A stretch of DNA of 64,000 nucleotides, from assembly GCA_030737875.1 (NCBI GenBank), contig CM060926.1, forward strand, positions 160,157,579 through 160,221,578, read 5' to 3'. The DNA comes from Allium sativum. Lineage: Eukaryota > Streptophyta > Magnoliopsida > Asparagales > Amaryllidaceae. Position numbers and translations under genes: made by a program. Positions 38,176-49,979 of the stretch are shown one piece after another. The stretch's first letter is position 1; every line of letters begins with the position of its first letter. The notes below the pieces were generated by a model. It did not search any database and had not been told where the DNA came from. It saw nothing but the letters and a program-made list of their open reading frames with translations.

Positions 38176-39400
38176 TGATCGACGCTTTCTATGAATCAGA
38201 AAAGCGCGACATTTAAATTAAATTCTGCAAGCATACAGGTGTGTAGCAAACAGGTCGAACACAGGGAGGTGTAATTAAAAATTATTATTTATTTATTCTT
38301 GGGCGAGTTAGACGAAATCTGGAGATGTTTTTAATGCTAATGAATTTACTACTGATCTGAATCTGATCAAATCAACACCAAATTCAACAAATGAAACTGA
38401 AAGACAATTTACTAGAAAAGAAAACAACAACTAAGAACAATGACAGGAAATTAAAATCAGAATTACCGTCGAATCTAATCGAACGGCCAATTCTAATATG
38501 CAAAAAGAAATAACAATAACAATTCGTGTTCTACCAAAACTAATTGAATAGAAACACAAATTGTTAGAAAAGAACAATAAAAATGAAGAACGCTTTATTT
38601 AGAATAAAACAGAATACAGAACAATGGCATTTTACAATGGGACATCATGTATATTTATAGAGATGTAGATCAAATCCTAATCAAATCTATGACTAAATGG
38701 GCCTCTTTTCCCAAGAAGTAATATCATATCTCTTGCCTTCATTGACCAAGCTTGATTGGGAAGCAAATCACAGTGAATATCTTCCAAATCTTCCCTATCT
38801 TCCATGTGGCAAATTGATTGATTGATTGATGAGCAGATTGCATGTGATTAATTCTTCCAAACAAGAATACTCATTAGACTCCAAAGACAACAAAGGATAA
38901 AATCTTCAAAATTGATCTTTCCTTGGCAATAATTTAATCAGAAATTCTTCTAATTGGAAATTGAAAAATGAGTGTTCTGAATTGATTTCCATGATAAGAA
39001 TTTGTTTATTCCTTTTATTAGTGTATATCATGCATACATACATACATATGAATATATGTATATATTTATAATATAACACTAATCCATATATTCTTCAAGG
39101 CAGAGGAGGCAGTGTGATTGCGTTCCGTTCTTTGGCAAAAGGTGAGCTCGACGGGGATCGAACTCAGGTCTCTCAGTACAAATTTCCATGCTATTACCAG
39201 TGAGCTACAACATCTTTTGTAATTGAGGTGGCTTTAATATGGGGAAGTAGCTTTTTATCTGTAGTTGGCCTTTAATTTGAAACGAAGGAGGCATTTCTTG
39301 ACATCCTGTAAAAACACACAAAAGTAACCAAAGTATCATTTATTTATTCACAAAAGATAAAATATAAAAGCATAAAATAAACACATTTCTATGTTAATCA
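38176..39400 (-). mobile_element. Element D 3' LTR (1225 bp)
   Basis: Direct repeat of 48697-49921. In plus orientation it begins TGATCGACGC and ends GTTAATCA. It contains a tRNA-like segment at 39141-39211. Confidence 0.95.
39141..39211 (-). other. tRNA-like (SINE-head-like) segment with A and B boxes in the D LTR
   Basis: On the minus strand the segment begins GTTGTAGCTCACTGG and ends GTTCGATCCCCGTCGAGC. An A-box-like TAGCTCACTGG lies at 39197-39207 and a B-box-like GAGTTCGATCC at 39155-39165, each one base from the tRNA consensus and about 30 bases apart. The other LTR has the same segment at 49662-49732, with its B box altered by one base. The acceptor stem does not pair well, so it is a tRNA-derived relic or an absorbed SINE head rather than a tRNA gene. 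Confidence 0.55.
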
Positions 39401-39416
39401 AATACCCCCACACTTA
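39401..39416 (-). promoter_or_regulatory. Polypurine tract of element D
   Basis: Minus strand TAAGTGTGGGGGTATT immediately before the 3' LTR; the G run is the usual plus-strand primer. Confidence 0.75.
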
Positions 39417-40838
39417 TCTTTTACTCGTCCTCGAGTAAAAAGAAAATGAAAAACTAACTAGATAGGTCGCACTTTCGTAGGAAACACGATTGCATTGAGC
39501 GTATGCAACAAGCCGTTAAACCTCTAGGTGTCCCTAGTAGGACGAGTGGTGTCTCATGAGGGTTTTCAATGGATACTACCCACAAAATCCAAATGCAGTA
39601 TGCTATGATTATAATGAAACTACATGAATGCAATGGACATATGCAAATAAAAACGGAAAATGAAAACACGACTTATTTCAGGAAAGTGGTACAACAATTT
39701 AAGTTAATAATTTCTAATCAGTTGATTTTATTTTAGATACCTCAACTTGTCACAAATTTTCAATATAAATCAAGTTTTTAAATGTTAAATTCTAGTTTGG
39801 TCAGTTAGGTCGGTCGATAACATAGTGCAGCCATGAAATAAATTCTTAGTTTGCTTGGCACAATTTGCAAAGTGGTATTATTATTTTCTCATGTATGGCT
39901 AGTCAAATCAATAAGGTCAAGAAGTGTTTGGGCATCATCTCTTATTCTTTATTCTATAAAAATTTAAAATTTATGATTAAGTACATACACCTAACTTAGA
40001 AGATCAAGGTTTACCACCCATGCACTGCCTCGCGGACTAACGGAGAGTGGGTAAAGAGCTTGGCGGATTGTGCATGCCGACTTTGACTTTGTCAACAACG
40101 TGTCGGTAATCCTTAGGTGTCCAATCTCATAGAATGAGACTAAGATATTCCAACGCTGACTTTATCAACAACGTGTCAGATAGAGCTTGGCGGGTTTGCA
40201 CACCAACGCTCGATATACAAGCAATGTTGGATACCCTTGGATTACTATTATTATTATTGAATTTATCAGCACAAAAAGAGAGTTACGCGAATTCAACTTA
40301 ACACAACTTAGTTTTAAAGGTTTGACAAGCCATTATAAGTATTTTAAGTCCTCCACTTATTTAAACAAAGTCTACAATATAGAATAGATTTCATGGCCAT
40401 CACCTAAGAATCTCCCTATGTACCGGTTACACTATTATCCTTCAAAATTAAACTTTTCATTATATTTCTTATTCGATCTAAGTTGAGAGAAAAAAAATAC
40501 TATCAATTGGCTAAAAATTGTAAACTTATTTTGTTGTATCAATTGAAAATGAGTCGTATTTTCCAAAAAATAAATAAATAATAAATTGGTGTGTTACTAC
40601 GATATAAACTGTATGATGGTCCTACATGAAAAAGAAAGAAAGAAAAATCAAAAGAATGCAATGCAGAATCCCCCCCACACTTGATTGAGACAGTGTCCCA
40701 ACTGTCTAAAAAATGAAAAAGAAAAGATAAAAGAAAAAGAACGTGTACCACCTGATATCATGGTGGATGATCAGGCTCATGCAGATCGATAGGGTCATCT
40801 TCGTCATATTGCTCGAATTCCAAAAATGGTTTCAGTCG
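39401..40838 (-). other. Element D tail between pol and the 3' LTR
   Basis: About 1.4 kb. The integrase frame continues past the stop at 40839-40841 as RLKPFLEFEQYDEDDPIDL to a natural stop near 40758-40760, so the true pol end lies here. The rest is AT-rich and without a reading frame resembling the env-like ORF found in some Athila elements. A GTAT-type short repeat and ATTATTATTATTG occur near 40240. Confidence 0.7.
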
Positions 40839-42377
40839 TTAACTGTTTACTTTGAAGACTTTTCCATCCCTAGGATTTTCAATTTCAACCGCTCCATGAG
40901 GATATACTGTTTTCACAACATAAGGTCCAGTCCATCGAGATCTGAGTTTTCCTGGAAACAAGTGAAGTCTAGAGTCGTATAAAAGAACTTTTTGACCTAC
41001 GTTGAATTCCTTACGAAGTATGTTTTTTTCGTGTTGGGCTTTGGTTCTTTCTTTGTAGATTTTCGCATTTTCATACGCCTCATTTCTTAATTCCTTTAAT
41101 TTAGAAATTTGTAACTTCCTATGTGAGCCGGCTTTCTCTAAGTCAAAGTTCAAAAATTTTATGGCCCAAAGAGCACGATGCTCTAATTCAAGAGGTAAGT
41201 GACAGGCCTTTCCAAAGATTAATCGATATGGTGACATCCCAAGATTGGTCTTATAAGCAGTGCGAAAAGCCCAAAGTGCATTAATCAGTTTTAAGGACCA
41301 ATCTTTTCTATTGGAATTCACGGTTATCTCAAGAATTTGTTTGATTTGTCTATTGGATACTTCTACTTGCCCACTAGTTTGTGGATGGTAAGGTGTTGAC
41401 AGCTTGTGTGTGATTGAGTATTTCTTGAGCAAGGACTCAAAAGCACGATTACAGAAGTGAGTGCCATTATCGCTAATGATAGCTCGAGTTGTGCCAAAGC
41501 GTGAAAAGATGTTTTCTTTGAGGAATTTAACAACAACCTTGTTGTCGTTGGTTTTGGTCGGAATGGCTTCAACCCATTTTGAGACATAATCTACTGCAAG
41601 CAAGATGTAAAGATTCCCAAATGAATTAGGGAATGGTCCCATGATATCGATGCCCCAAACATCGAATAACTCAATCACTAAAATGGGGTTGAGAGGCATC
41701 ATGTTTCGCTTAGTGATTCGACCCGTTCTTTGACATCGCTCACATTTAGAGAAAAATTCGAAAGCGTCACGGAAGAGTGTGGGCCAATAAAAACCGCTTT
41801 GCAAAACTTTTGCAGCAGTTTTTCTTGCTCCAAAATGACCGCCACAAGCTTGGTCTTGTGAGAAGGAGAGAATACTTTGGTGTTCATGATCGGGCACGCA
41901 CCTTCGAATGATTTGGTCTGGACAGTATTTGAAAAGATATGGGTCGTTCCAATAGAAGTTTCGAACTTTCGAGAGAAATTTTTGTTTATCTTGTTTCAAC
42001 CATTCAGCGGGTGTTTGTTGTGTGACAAGATAATTCACAATGTCAGCGTACCAAGGGGTGTTAGAGATGGAAAGAATTTGTTCGTCAGGAAAATAGTCAT
42101 CGATTTGGGTGTCGTTAACATTTTCATGCACAATTCGAGAGAGATGATCAGCTACGACATTTTCAGAACCCTTTTTATCTCGTATTTCTATATCGAATTC
42201 TTGAAGAAGAAGGATCCAACGAATCAAGCGGGCCTTGGCATCCTTTTTAGAAAGCAAATATCGGAGGGCAGCATGATCAGTGTAAACTATGACTTTGGAT
42301 CCTATGAGATATGGTCTGAATTTCTCAAGAGCGAAGACAACTGCCAAAAATTCCTTTTCAGTAGTTGAGTAATTCAA
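40839..42377 (-). pseudogene. pol: Element D RNase H and integrase part of pol
   Basis: 512 codons open on the minus strand. Residues about 1-85 are RNase H ([36 protein letters not shown]). Integrase follows: an HHCC zinc-binding region (H-x3-H-type start near DHEHQ and [10 protein letters not shown], then CERCQRTG), then the catalytic core with D in [10 protein letters not shown] in ISDNGTHF and E in [32 protein letters not shown] is a strong Athila signature. The segment has no true start codon: it continues the reverse transcriptase frame across a stop at 42417-42419. Its own stop at 40839-40841 also looks secondary, because RLKPF-type family sequence follows in frame. Nothing catalytic appears missing from the core itself. 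Confidence 0.93.
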
Positions 42378-42416
42378 TTGGGCCTCGTTTAAGAATTTGC
42401 TAGCGTAATAAATGAC

Positions 42417-43511
42417 TCAAGGGAGATAATCGATACGCTGACCTAAGATGGCTCCAATTGAAAAGTCAGAAGCATCGCACATAAGTTCGAAGGGCTGAGT
42501 CCAATCAGGAGGTTGAATAATGGGAGCTATGGTCAAGATTGACTTAAGAGTTTCTAAAGATGTTTTGCAGTCATTGGAGAATTCGAACTTAACATCTTTG
42601 GCAAGTAAATTTGAGAGAGGTTTTGAAATTTTCGAGAAATCCTTAATGAATCTTCTATAGAATCCCACATGGCCCTGAAATGAACGAACATCTTTAACAG
42701 GCTTAGGAGGAGGCAGATTAGCAATCAAATCGATTTTAGATTTTTCGACTTCAAGGCCATCTTTGGAGACGACATGACCTAGAACTATCCCCCTTTTTAC
42801 CATGAAGTGGCATTTTTCCCAATTAAGCACGAGTGATTTTTCCTTACAACGTTTCAGGACGAGTTCTAAATGAGTGAGGCATTGGGAAAAAGATGATCCA
42901 TAGATTGAAAAATCATCCATGAATATTTCCAAGAATTCGTCCACCATATCAGAGAAGATACTCATCATACACCTTTGGAAAGTCGCGGGGGCATTACAAA
43001 GACCAAAAGGCATGCGACAATAAGCAAAGGTTCCAAAGGGACAAGTAAAGGTGGTCTTGTGTTGATCCTCTAAAGCAATAGGGATTTGGTTATAGCCATA
43101 GTATCCATCGAAAAAACAATAGTACTCATGACCCGCTAAGTGTTCGAGCATTTGGTCAATAAAAGGTAAGGGAAAATGGTTTTTTCGTGTGGCTGGGTTG
43201 AGCTTTCGATAGTCGATACACACACGCCATTTTGTTTTGATTCTTGTTGGGACAAGCTCATTACTTTCATTTTTGATCACTGTGACTCCCGATTTCTTTG
43301 GTACGACTTGTACCGGACTCACCCAGGTACTATCAGAGATGGGATAGATGATGTTATTGTCTAGACATTTGATTATCTCCTCCTTGACCACTTCTCTCAT
43401 GTTTGGGTTTAATCGCCTTTGAGCCTCACGGATGGGTTTAGCCTCATCAACTAAGTGTATGCGATGTTCCACAATTGACGGGCTAATTCCTTTTATATCG
43501 CTCAGTTCCAC
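42417..43511 (-). pseudogene. pol: Element D reverse transcriptase part of pol
   Basis: 364 codons, no methionine start. It opens with the conserved DIKGISPSIVEHRIHL region, then WVSPVQVVPKKSGVTV, WRVCIDYRKLNPATRKNHFPLPFIDQML, FCPFGTFAYCRMPFGLCNAPATFQRCM-type motif (in parts) and the catalytic FMDDFSIYG, the Athila form of YxDD. The thumb region contains PPPKPVKDVRSFQGHVGFYRR in parts. It enters RNase H (LMCDASDFSIGAILGQR) and stops at 42417-42419, then continues in frame as [13 protein letters not shown]. Upstream, a one-base shift near 43503 separates it from the linker at 43502-43693. The enzyme would copy element RNA into DNA in cytoplasmic particles if intact. Confidence 0.92.
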
Positions 43512-43693
43512 CCCAAGGCGTCTTTATTTTCCCGCAAAACATCTAAGAGTTTTTCTTCTTGGTCCTCGGTAAGATCAGAGGCCAAGATTACGGGAAGAGT
43601 TTCTGAGGGGTCTAAGTATGCGTACTTAAGGTCTTGTGGCAAGGGTTTGAGATCTAACTTAGGATGTTCTTGAGTGTTAACATTGGTTAACAT
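43502..43693 (-). pseudogene. Element D pol linker between protease and reverse transcriptase
   Basis: 63 codons including PLPQDLKYAYLDPSETLPVI and LLDVLRENKDALGW, which match the stretch that precedes the reverse transcriptase in Athila-type pol. In front it is cut by a stop at 43706-43708; behind it the frame shifts by one base near 43503. Between 43709 and 43936 the same frame reads acidic sequence (FETDEIDMIQTIVDE) that belongs to the same polyprotein. Confidence 0.8.
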
Positions 43694-43936
43694 TCCTTGG
43701 TTAGATTAAAAAGACAAAGGATTTAAGTCAAGAAATTCATTCAGTTCAGACATGTATTCAAGTTCGTCGAAATCGGAGTCGAAATGTTCCAGACACATTT
43801 TCAGGGCTTCAGAAGTGTCTTTAGAGGTTTCGTCAACTATGGTTTGAATCATGTCGATTTCATCAGTCTCAAAATCCCTAGGTTTTTTATTGAGATTGAA
43901 GATGTTTAGCTCAATGGTTAGGTGCCCGAAGGAAAG

Positions 43937-46180
43937 TCAAAGCTGACCGTTCCTACAATTAATGACAGCATTAGAGGTTGCTAAGAAGGGCCGTCCTAAA
44001 ATCAATGGTATTTGAAATTTGGGATTTGAGACAGGCTCTGTGTCTAAAACTATGAAATCGACAGGGAAGTAAAACTGTTCGATCTGTATCAGGACGTCCT
44101 CGATAATTCCTAATGGCTTTTTGACAGATCGATCTGCTAACTGAAGAGTGATGTTTGTTGGTTTAATTTCCCCTAACCTAAGTTGACAATAAACAGTATA
44201 AGGAAGAAGATTGACACTGGCACCCAGGTCGAGTAGGGCACGAGAGATATGGGTGTTTCCTATTTTGCAATCAATCGTAGGGCAGCCAGGGTCTTTGTAC
44301 TTGACTGGGGTAAGATTCGAAAGAGCAGAGCTTGTATTCGCAGTTAGAAAGGCGGTTTTTGGAACATTAGTTGCACGTTTTTGTGTGCACAATTCCTTAA
44401 GACATTTGGTATATTGAGGAATTTGTTCAATTGTGTCTAAGAGGGGAATGTTCACACGGACTTGTTTGAAAATTTCCAAAATTTTATCGAAATTTTCCTT
44501 CTTCTTCTTGTTATTAAGTCTATGGGGAAATGGAGCTATTGGTTTTTCGACTCTGTGATCAGTTTCATCATTCGAAGAAGAAGGTTTATCCAAGGAAATA
44601 GAAGGTGGTAAGGTCGTAGAAGATGGAATGTTGGTATTGCCAACATTAATTTTCGAAGGTGAGTCAGGTTTGCCGACACTGGAAGAAGCATTGTTGGGAT
44701 TGCCAACATTTAAGGAAACTTGAGGTTTAGAGGAATTGGCATTCGAAGCCCATGGGTGATTATCAAGATTAGGGATTGGGGTCGAGTTAGAAGGTTCGTC
44801 AGGGTCGCCCACGTTATTATCAACCCTCTTTCCAGATCGAAGGGTTGTAATAGCGTTGACTGGATTATGGTTTTCGTCCTCACAAGAATTTACAGCACGA
44901 GAGTTATATTTTGGATTAACCTCAGGTTGACTAGGCAACTTTCCTTTCTCGTTATTTTTCGCTAGTTCCTTTATCATATTCATCATTTGTTCCATTTGTT
45001 TTTCTAAACGCACAATTTCTGGTGATGACTGAGAAGATTGAGAGGATTGGTTTGATGATTGAAAATTGGGGTGCCTATAAGGTTGTTTGGATTGAGGTGA
45101 AGTTTGAGAATTGGAGGGTGGAGCTTGATAATTCGGATTGGGGATAAAGGGTTGCATGCGAGATGGGATAGCCGAATTATTGGGGTTTGACCAAGAAAAT
45201 TTAGGGTGGTTCCTCCAACCAGGATTGTACGTGGCTGAGTAAGGATTATTTTGAGCTACGGCATTAGCTTGGTCCTGAGAGTAATAGTGGGGTAACCCTT
45301 CTCCGGCTTGAGGAGTTTGATTTTCTAAGGGAATTTGACTTGGGTCCACGACATGTACTCCTCTAGTAGAAGTACGAATAAGAACACGAATCGATTCCCA
45401 TTGCATGTCCTTTTCAGAATAATCTTCTAAGAATTGCCAAGCTTCATCGGTTGTCTTAGACATAAAATCTCCTCCACACATTGGTTCTAGTTTAGTTCTA
45501 GTCTGATAGTTTATCCCTTCATATGCAATTTGACATAAGTGATCTTTTAGAATTCCATGATGAGGGCAACTATATAATAGCTGGTTGAATCTCTCAAAGT
45601 ATTTTGAAAAAGTTTCCCCCTCATTTTGACAAAATTGATTTATCTCGGTTTGGATTTTTAGAGTTTTATGGAAAGGGAAAAACTTTTTCAAGAATGCAGT
45701 GACAAATTCATCCCAACTTCTTAAGGAATGTCTTGGAAAAGAATTTAGCCATCTTTTAGCGCTTTCAAGTAGTGCAAATGGGATTAGCCTTAACTTGATC
45801 GATTCGTTAGATAATTGTTGCATTTTTGTTGTGGAAGCATACAATTCAAATTCACTTAGAAATTCATAAGCATTTTCAGATCCAGTAAACTTCGGTACCC
45901 CTTGGATAAAAGAATGTTTTAGCTCAAAATTGTTTCCTTCAGCTGGTGGGAACACAATGACAGATGGTTGAACGGTCCTAGTAGGATAACATCGATCACG
46001 AAGAGACAAGGGTCTATCCATTTGAATATTGAGATTTTGAAAATTTTGATTTATTTGGTTTTGATCCCCAAAGTTTGGAAAGTTGTGATTCACTCGATTT
46101 TGATCGAATTCGGTTGGAAAATTTTGGTTTATTCGAGAACCCCTAGGAGAATTTTGTTGGCTAACACTTTTTTCACTCAT
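43937..46180 (-). pseudogene. gag: Element D gag-protease
   Basis: 747 codons from an ATG, the longest frame in the window. Residues about 75-290 are the retrotransposon gag domain (NAYEFLSEFELYAST, RLIPFALLESAKRWLNSFP, SWDEFVTAFLKKFFP, EGETFSKYFERFNQLLYSCP). A Gln/Ser/Pro/Asn-rich linker follows, then a coiled-coil-like EIVRLEKQMEQMMNMIKELA near 400. No CCHC knuckle is visible. The aspartic protease at the C-terminus has LLDLGASVNLLP near residue 650 and IPLILGRPFLAT near 725; DLGAS in place of D[ST]G is usual for Athila. The frame ends at 43937-43939 inside the protease tail (INCRNGQL, then LSFGHLTIELNIFN in the same frame), so this stop is a lesion rather than the natural end of gag-pol. 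Confidence 0.93.
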
Positions 46181-48670
46181 TGTTGTTTAATGCAAGTACA
46201 GAAATTAGCTACGATGAAATTTTCTGTCCTTAATGGCTCGTAACCCAAAATTATAAAGTGACGCGTTTGATTACTTAGATCAAAAGATTTATCAGCCTGT
46301 TAACGGACATGAGTTATCGGTGCACCAGGAATCACCCTAGCAATGCAGCCGAAGGTTTAAGTACCTTCAGAGTAACAACCGATATAATATTTACGAATCA
46401 CCGTAATATTTATAAACGGTTATTTCTCTGTCGTAGTCTAGACACCAAGAAATAATTCGTTCCAAATGAATCAACTATCTCAATACAATTAAGCCCTAGA
46501 TGAGCCCTTGACTCCCTTAAGTCCAACGTCTAACTGTTATTATTAGTCAGATTCTACGATGAAATGCAATTTGTGGGCTAAGGAAAGGGTAATGAAATCC
46601 CTCACCTTATGTGAATTGTGGTATTGCCCTTAATAGAATGAATAAAAAGTGCAGAAATAACAACAATCACACAAATTAATGGCAGAAATTAAAAATTGTA
46701 CATTCAAGCTGCTGCCCCTTTAGAAATTTTTTACAACAATTGTCTATATTTTTTTCTTTTTGCAGCAGAGCACCTGTAGAGTTTTAAAAATTTATCACCT
46801 TGATCGGCAGTCCGTCCAGTGCAATTGGGAAGCGCTAGTGCATTCACACCCCACTTGGTGTGCAACCGCTCCAACAATTCAACTTCAACTGATTGCTTTG
46901 CTTTGCTCGCTTTTGATTCCTTTGTTGGTCGCTTGAACTATGTTCCTCGCTTGTTTTCTTGAATTCTTTCTTTCCTTTGGTCCTTGATTTGTTTTGGAAA
47001 TTCCCCTTTTTTTGGATTTTTTTTTGTTTTTGAATTTTTTTTCTTTTTTTCGAAGCAATTTAAAAAAATATAAGCGGGGAAGAAAACTAAACTAAACTAG
47101 ATGACGAAACAAAAACAATTGACTAAATGAAAGAAGCAAACTAAACTTAACTTTAAAACAAAACTTAAAAGACAACTAAACTAAGTTAAATTGAAAATAA
47201 AAGAAAGGAACTAAGCGTCAGAAAGAAAAGAAAAACAAAATGGCCCCAAGTTAAACACTTGGTCAATGGAAATGGATCCTCACGTGGATTATAAAACAAA
47301 AGTAAACCCTCCTCTTAAATAAAGACTCAGATGCTTCCTCTTCCAAAAACAAACGCTGACAAAACTCAAACTTCATTTTCCCAAATCAAAACTAAAAATC
47401 GATCGGTACTGAAACACTTGCGCCCCCTTTTTTTTTAATTCGATTTAGCAAACCACGGATCGAAGTTTTCTATGGATTTTTATTCAGACGGAGTTGGATT
47501 TCGAATCGGAAGTTGATCTGATTACAGTATTTGAATTGCTTCGAATTGTGTTTTTGAGGATTGGGAGGCGTGCTACAGGGTTCGAGATGATTTGTGATTT
47601 CTAAATCAGTGATTGCGAGTTTGATGGCAAGGATTTGCTGTTCAAATTTGATTTCAGGAAAACGAATCTCACAAATTATTTCTTTTCTTTTTTTCTTGAA
47701 TCGGGTTCGGATCTACGTCCAATTTTTCAGTTCTGGAACTGGTTTTTGAAACTTGCGAAGTGTCTGGACAGAAGTGGTTTGCTGAAGTGCGTTTGAATTG
47801 GGGTGTTGCGGCTTTGGGGTTAATTGATGGAAGGATGTTATGGAACGGTTTTGGAAGAATTCGGTGAGAAAGAATTGTGGAGTGTGGTGATAGGGACGGG
47901 TACTGGTGAAAATGATGAATGCGTGAGGTATGGTTTTTGGGTGGTTTGGCCTTGAGCGTTAATATTGGATGGCTGTTAGATGTGGTTAGCGAGGCTAATG
48001 TGAAGATGGGGTGTGAGGAAGAGTTGTGGATTGTTGTTGAGTATGGGATGATTGTGGCGCTGTGGTGAAATTGGAGGGTGAGTATAGGATGGAGCTTTTG
48101 TTTTTGGGTGAGTATAGGACGGCGCCAAAAACTGAGAAGGTGGATTGGGTGTGAAGTGGTGGGTCTGAGCGTCATATGTCGATGGCCAAACTGGTGATGC
48201 GTGCGAGTGAAAGTGAGGTCTTGTACGTGATGGGATTGTAGAAAGAGGATGTGATAGTTTGTATGAGTTAAGGCAGGGTTTTGTCGATGGTTTGAAGTGG
48301 GTAGTGGATGAACGTTCAGTAGTTGATGGGGAACAGTCTGTGAAGTTGGACGTGGGGGAGTCTGAATTTTTGTGACAGAAGGAGGTGGGAAGTTTGTGGT
48401 TATCAGGTGGGGTTTGGATGGAAGGGAAATTGGTCGGAGCAGATCTCAGAGGGAAGCAAGATTGTTTTTTTTTATAGAAGAAAACTTGTAAAAAGGAGAA
48501 TCCGCAGAGGGGAAAGAAAATGACCATAAAAGAAAAATGAATAAAAAAAAGAAAGAAATAACAAACAAATGGCAAGATTTTTTGTTTTGTTTTTTTTATA
48601 AATAAAAACAACAAATAAAAAAAAACTAACACGAATCAGAAATTAAATAAATAATAAAATTTAATTATAG
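46181..48670 (-). other. Element D 5' leader (2.5 kb)
   Basis: Between the primer site and the gag ATG. It contains long T- and A-rich runs (46980-47060, 48540-48620) and a 218-codon minus-strand frame (47976-48632) rich in Ser, Thr, Pro and His that begins with GTG. An overlapping 168-codon frame lies at 47669-48175. Neither resembles a known protein, and open frames in this low-complexity DNA may be chance. Long leaders are normal for Athila elements. Confidence 0.6.
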
Positions 48671-48690
48671 CCTCCCTGGCAACGGCGCCA
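48671..48690 (-). promoter_or_regulatory. Primer-binding site, tRNA-Asp type (element D)
   Basis: Minus strand TGGCGCCGTTGCCAGGGAGG, six bases from the 5' LTR. This is the characteristic Athila/Tat primer site. Confidence 0.9.
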
Positions 48691-48696
48691 AAAACT

Positions 48697-49921
48697 TGAT
48701 CGACGCTTTCTATGAATCAGAAAAGCGCGACATTTAAATTAAATTCTGCAAGCATACAGGTGTGTAGCAAACAGGTCGAACACAGGGAGGTGTAATTAAA
48801 AATTATTATTTATTTATTCTTGGGCGAGTTAGACGAAATCTGGAGATTTTTTTAACGCTAATGAATTTACTACTGATCTGAATCTGATTAAATCAACACC
48901 AAATTCAACAACTGAAACTGAAAGACAATTTACTAGAAAAGAAAACAACAACTAAGAACAATGACAGGAAATTAAAATCAGAATTACCTTCGAATCTAAT
49001 CGAACGGCCAATTCTAATATGTAAAAAGAAATAACAATAACAATTCGTGTTCTACCAAAACTAATTGAATAGAAATACAAATTGTTAGAAAAGAACAATA
49101 AAAATGAAGAACGCTTTATTTAAAATAAAACAGAATACAGAACAATGGCATTTTACAATGGGACATCATGTATATTTATAGAGATGTAGATCAAATCCTA
49201 ATCAAATCTATGACTAAATGGGCCTCTTTTCCCAAGAAGTAATATCATATCTCTTGCCTTCATTGACCAAGCTTGATTGGAAAGCAAATCACGTTGAATA
49301 TCTTCCAAATCTTCCCTATCTTCCATGTGGCAAATTGATTGATTGATTGATGAGCAGATTGCATGTGATTAATTCTTCCAAACAAGAATACTCATTAGAC
49401 TCCAAAGACAACAAAGGATAAAATCTTCAAAATTGATCTTTTCTTGGCAATAATTTAATCAGAAATTCTTCTAATTGGAAATTGAAAAATGTGTGTTCTG
49501 AATTGATTTCCATGATAAGAATTTGTTTATTCCTTTTATTATTGTATATCATGCATACATACATACATATGAATATATGTATATATTTATAATATAACAC
49601 CAATCCATATAATCTTCAAGGCAGAGGAGGCAGTGTGAACGCGTTCCGTTCTTTGGCAAAAGGTGAGCTCGACGGGGATCAAACTCAGGTCTCTCAGTAC
49701 AAATTTCCATGCTATTACCAGTGAGCTACAACGTCTTTTGTAATTGTGGTGGATTTAATATAGGGAAGTAGCTTTTTTTCTGTAGTTGGCCTTTAATTTG
49801 AAACGAAGGAGGCATTTCTTGACATCCTGTAAAAACACACAAAAGTAACCAAAGTATCATTTATTTATTTACAAAAGATAAAATATAAGAGCATAAAATA
49901 AACACATTTCTATGTTAATCA
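48697..49921 (-). mobile_element. Element D 5' LTR (1225 bp)
   Basis: Same length as the 3' LTR. On the minus strand it begins TGATTAAC and ends GCGTCGATCA. A TATA-like TATATATTCATATG region on the minus strand near 49560-49590 could be the promoter. The tRNA-like segment is at 49662-49732. Confidence 0.95.
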
Positions 49922-49926
49922 AAGAT
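49922..49926. repeat. Target-site duplication of element D, right copy
   Basis: AAGAT, directly after the LTR end AATCA; matches 38171-38175. Confidence 0.9.
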
Positions 49927-49979
49927 CATTTGTTATTGTAATTGCATTTGAAATTGGGGAGTTTTGCATTTGAATTAGT

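Larger units (their letters stand above)
38176..49921 (-). mobile_element. Element D: complete Athila-type Ty3/gypsy retrotransposon with decayed gag-pol
   Basis: An 11,746-base element bounded by AAGAT duplications and by two LTRs of 1225 bases each. A tRNA-Asp-type primer site, gag, a DLGAS protease, an FMDD reverse transcriptase and a [10 protein letters not shown] integrase identify the plant Athila lineage. The order on the minus strand is 5' LTR, long leader, gag-protease, reverse transcriptase, RNase H, integrase, 1.4-kb tail, 3' LTR. A hand comparison finds about 25 differences between the LTRs, near 2%. Coding is interrupted by stops at 43937-43939, 43706-43708, 42417-42419 and 40839-40841 and a frameshift near 43503. 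It is unlikely to be autonomous now. Confidence 0.97.

Noticed and set aside
39141..39211. A functional tRNA gene
   Set aside because: A and B boxes are near consensus but the acceptor-stem ends do not pair well and both LTRs carry it, so it is a relic rather than a tRNA gene.
41877..42368. 163-codon plus-strand frame
   Set aside because: It is the antisense shadow of the RNase H-integrase coding region of element D.
47976..48632. 218-codon frame in the element D leader
   Set aside because: No ATG at the start, low-complexity Ser/Thr/Pro/His composition, a second overlapping open frame and no family resemblance; kept only as part of the leader.
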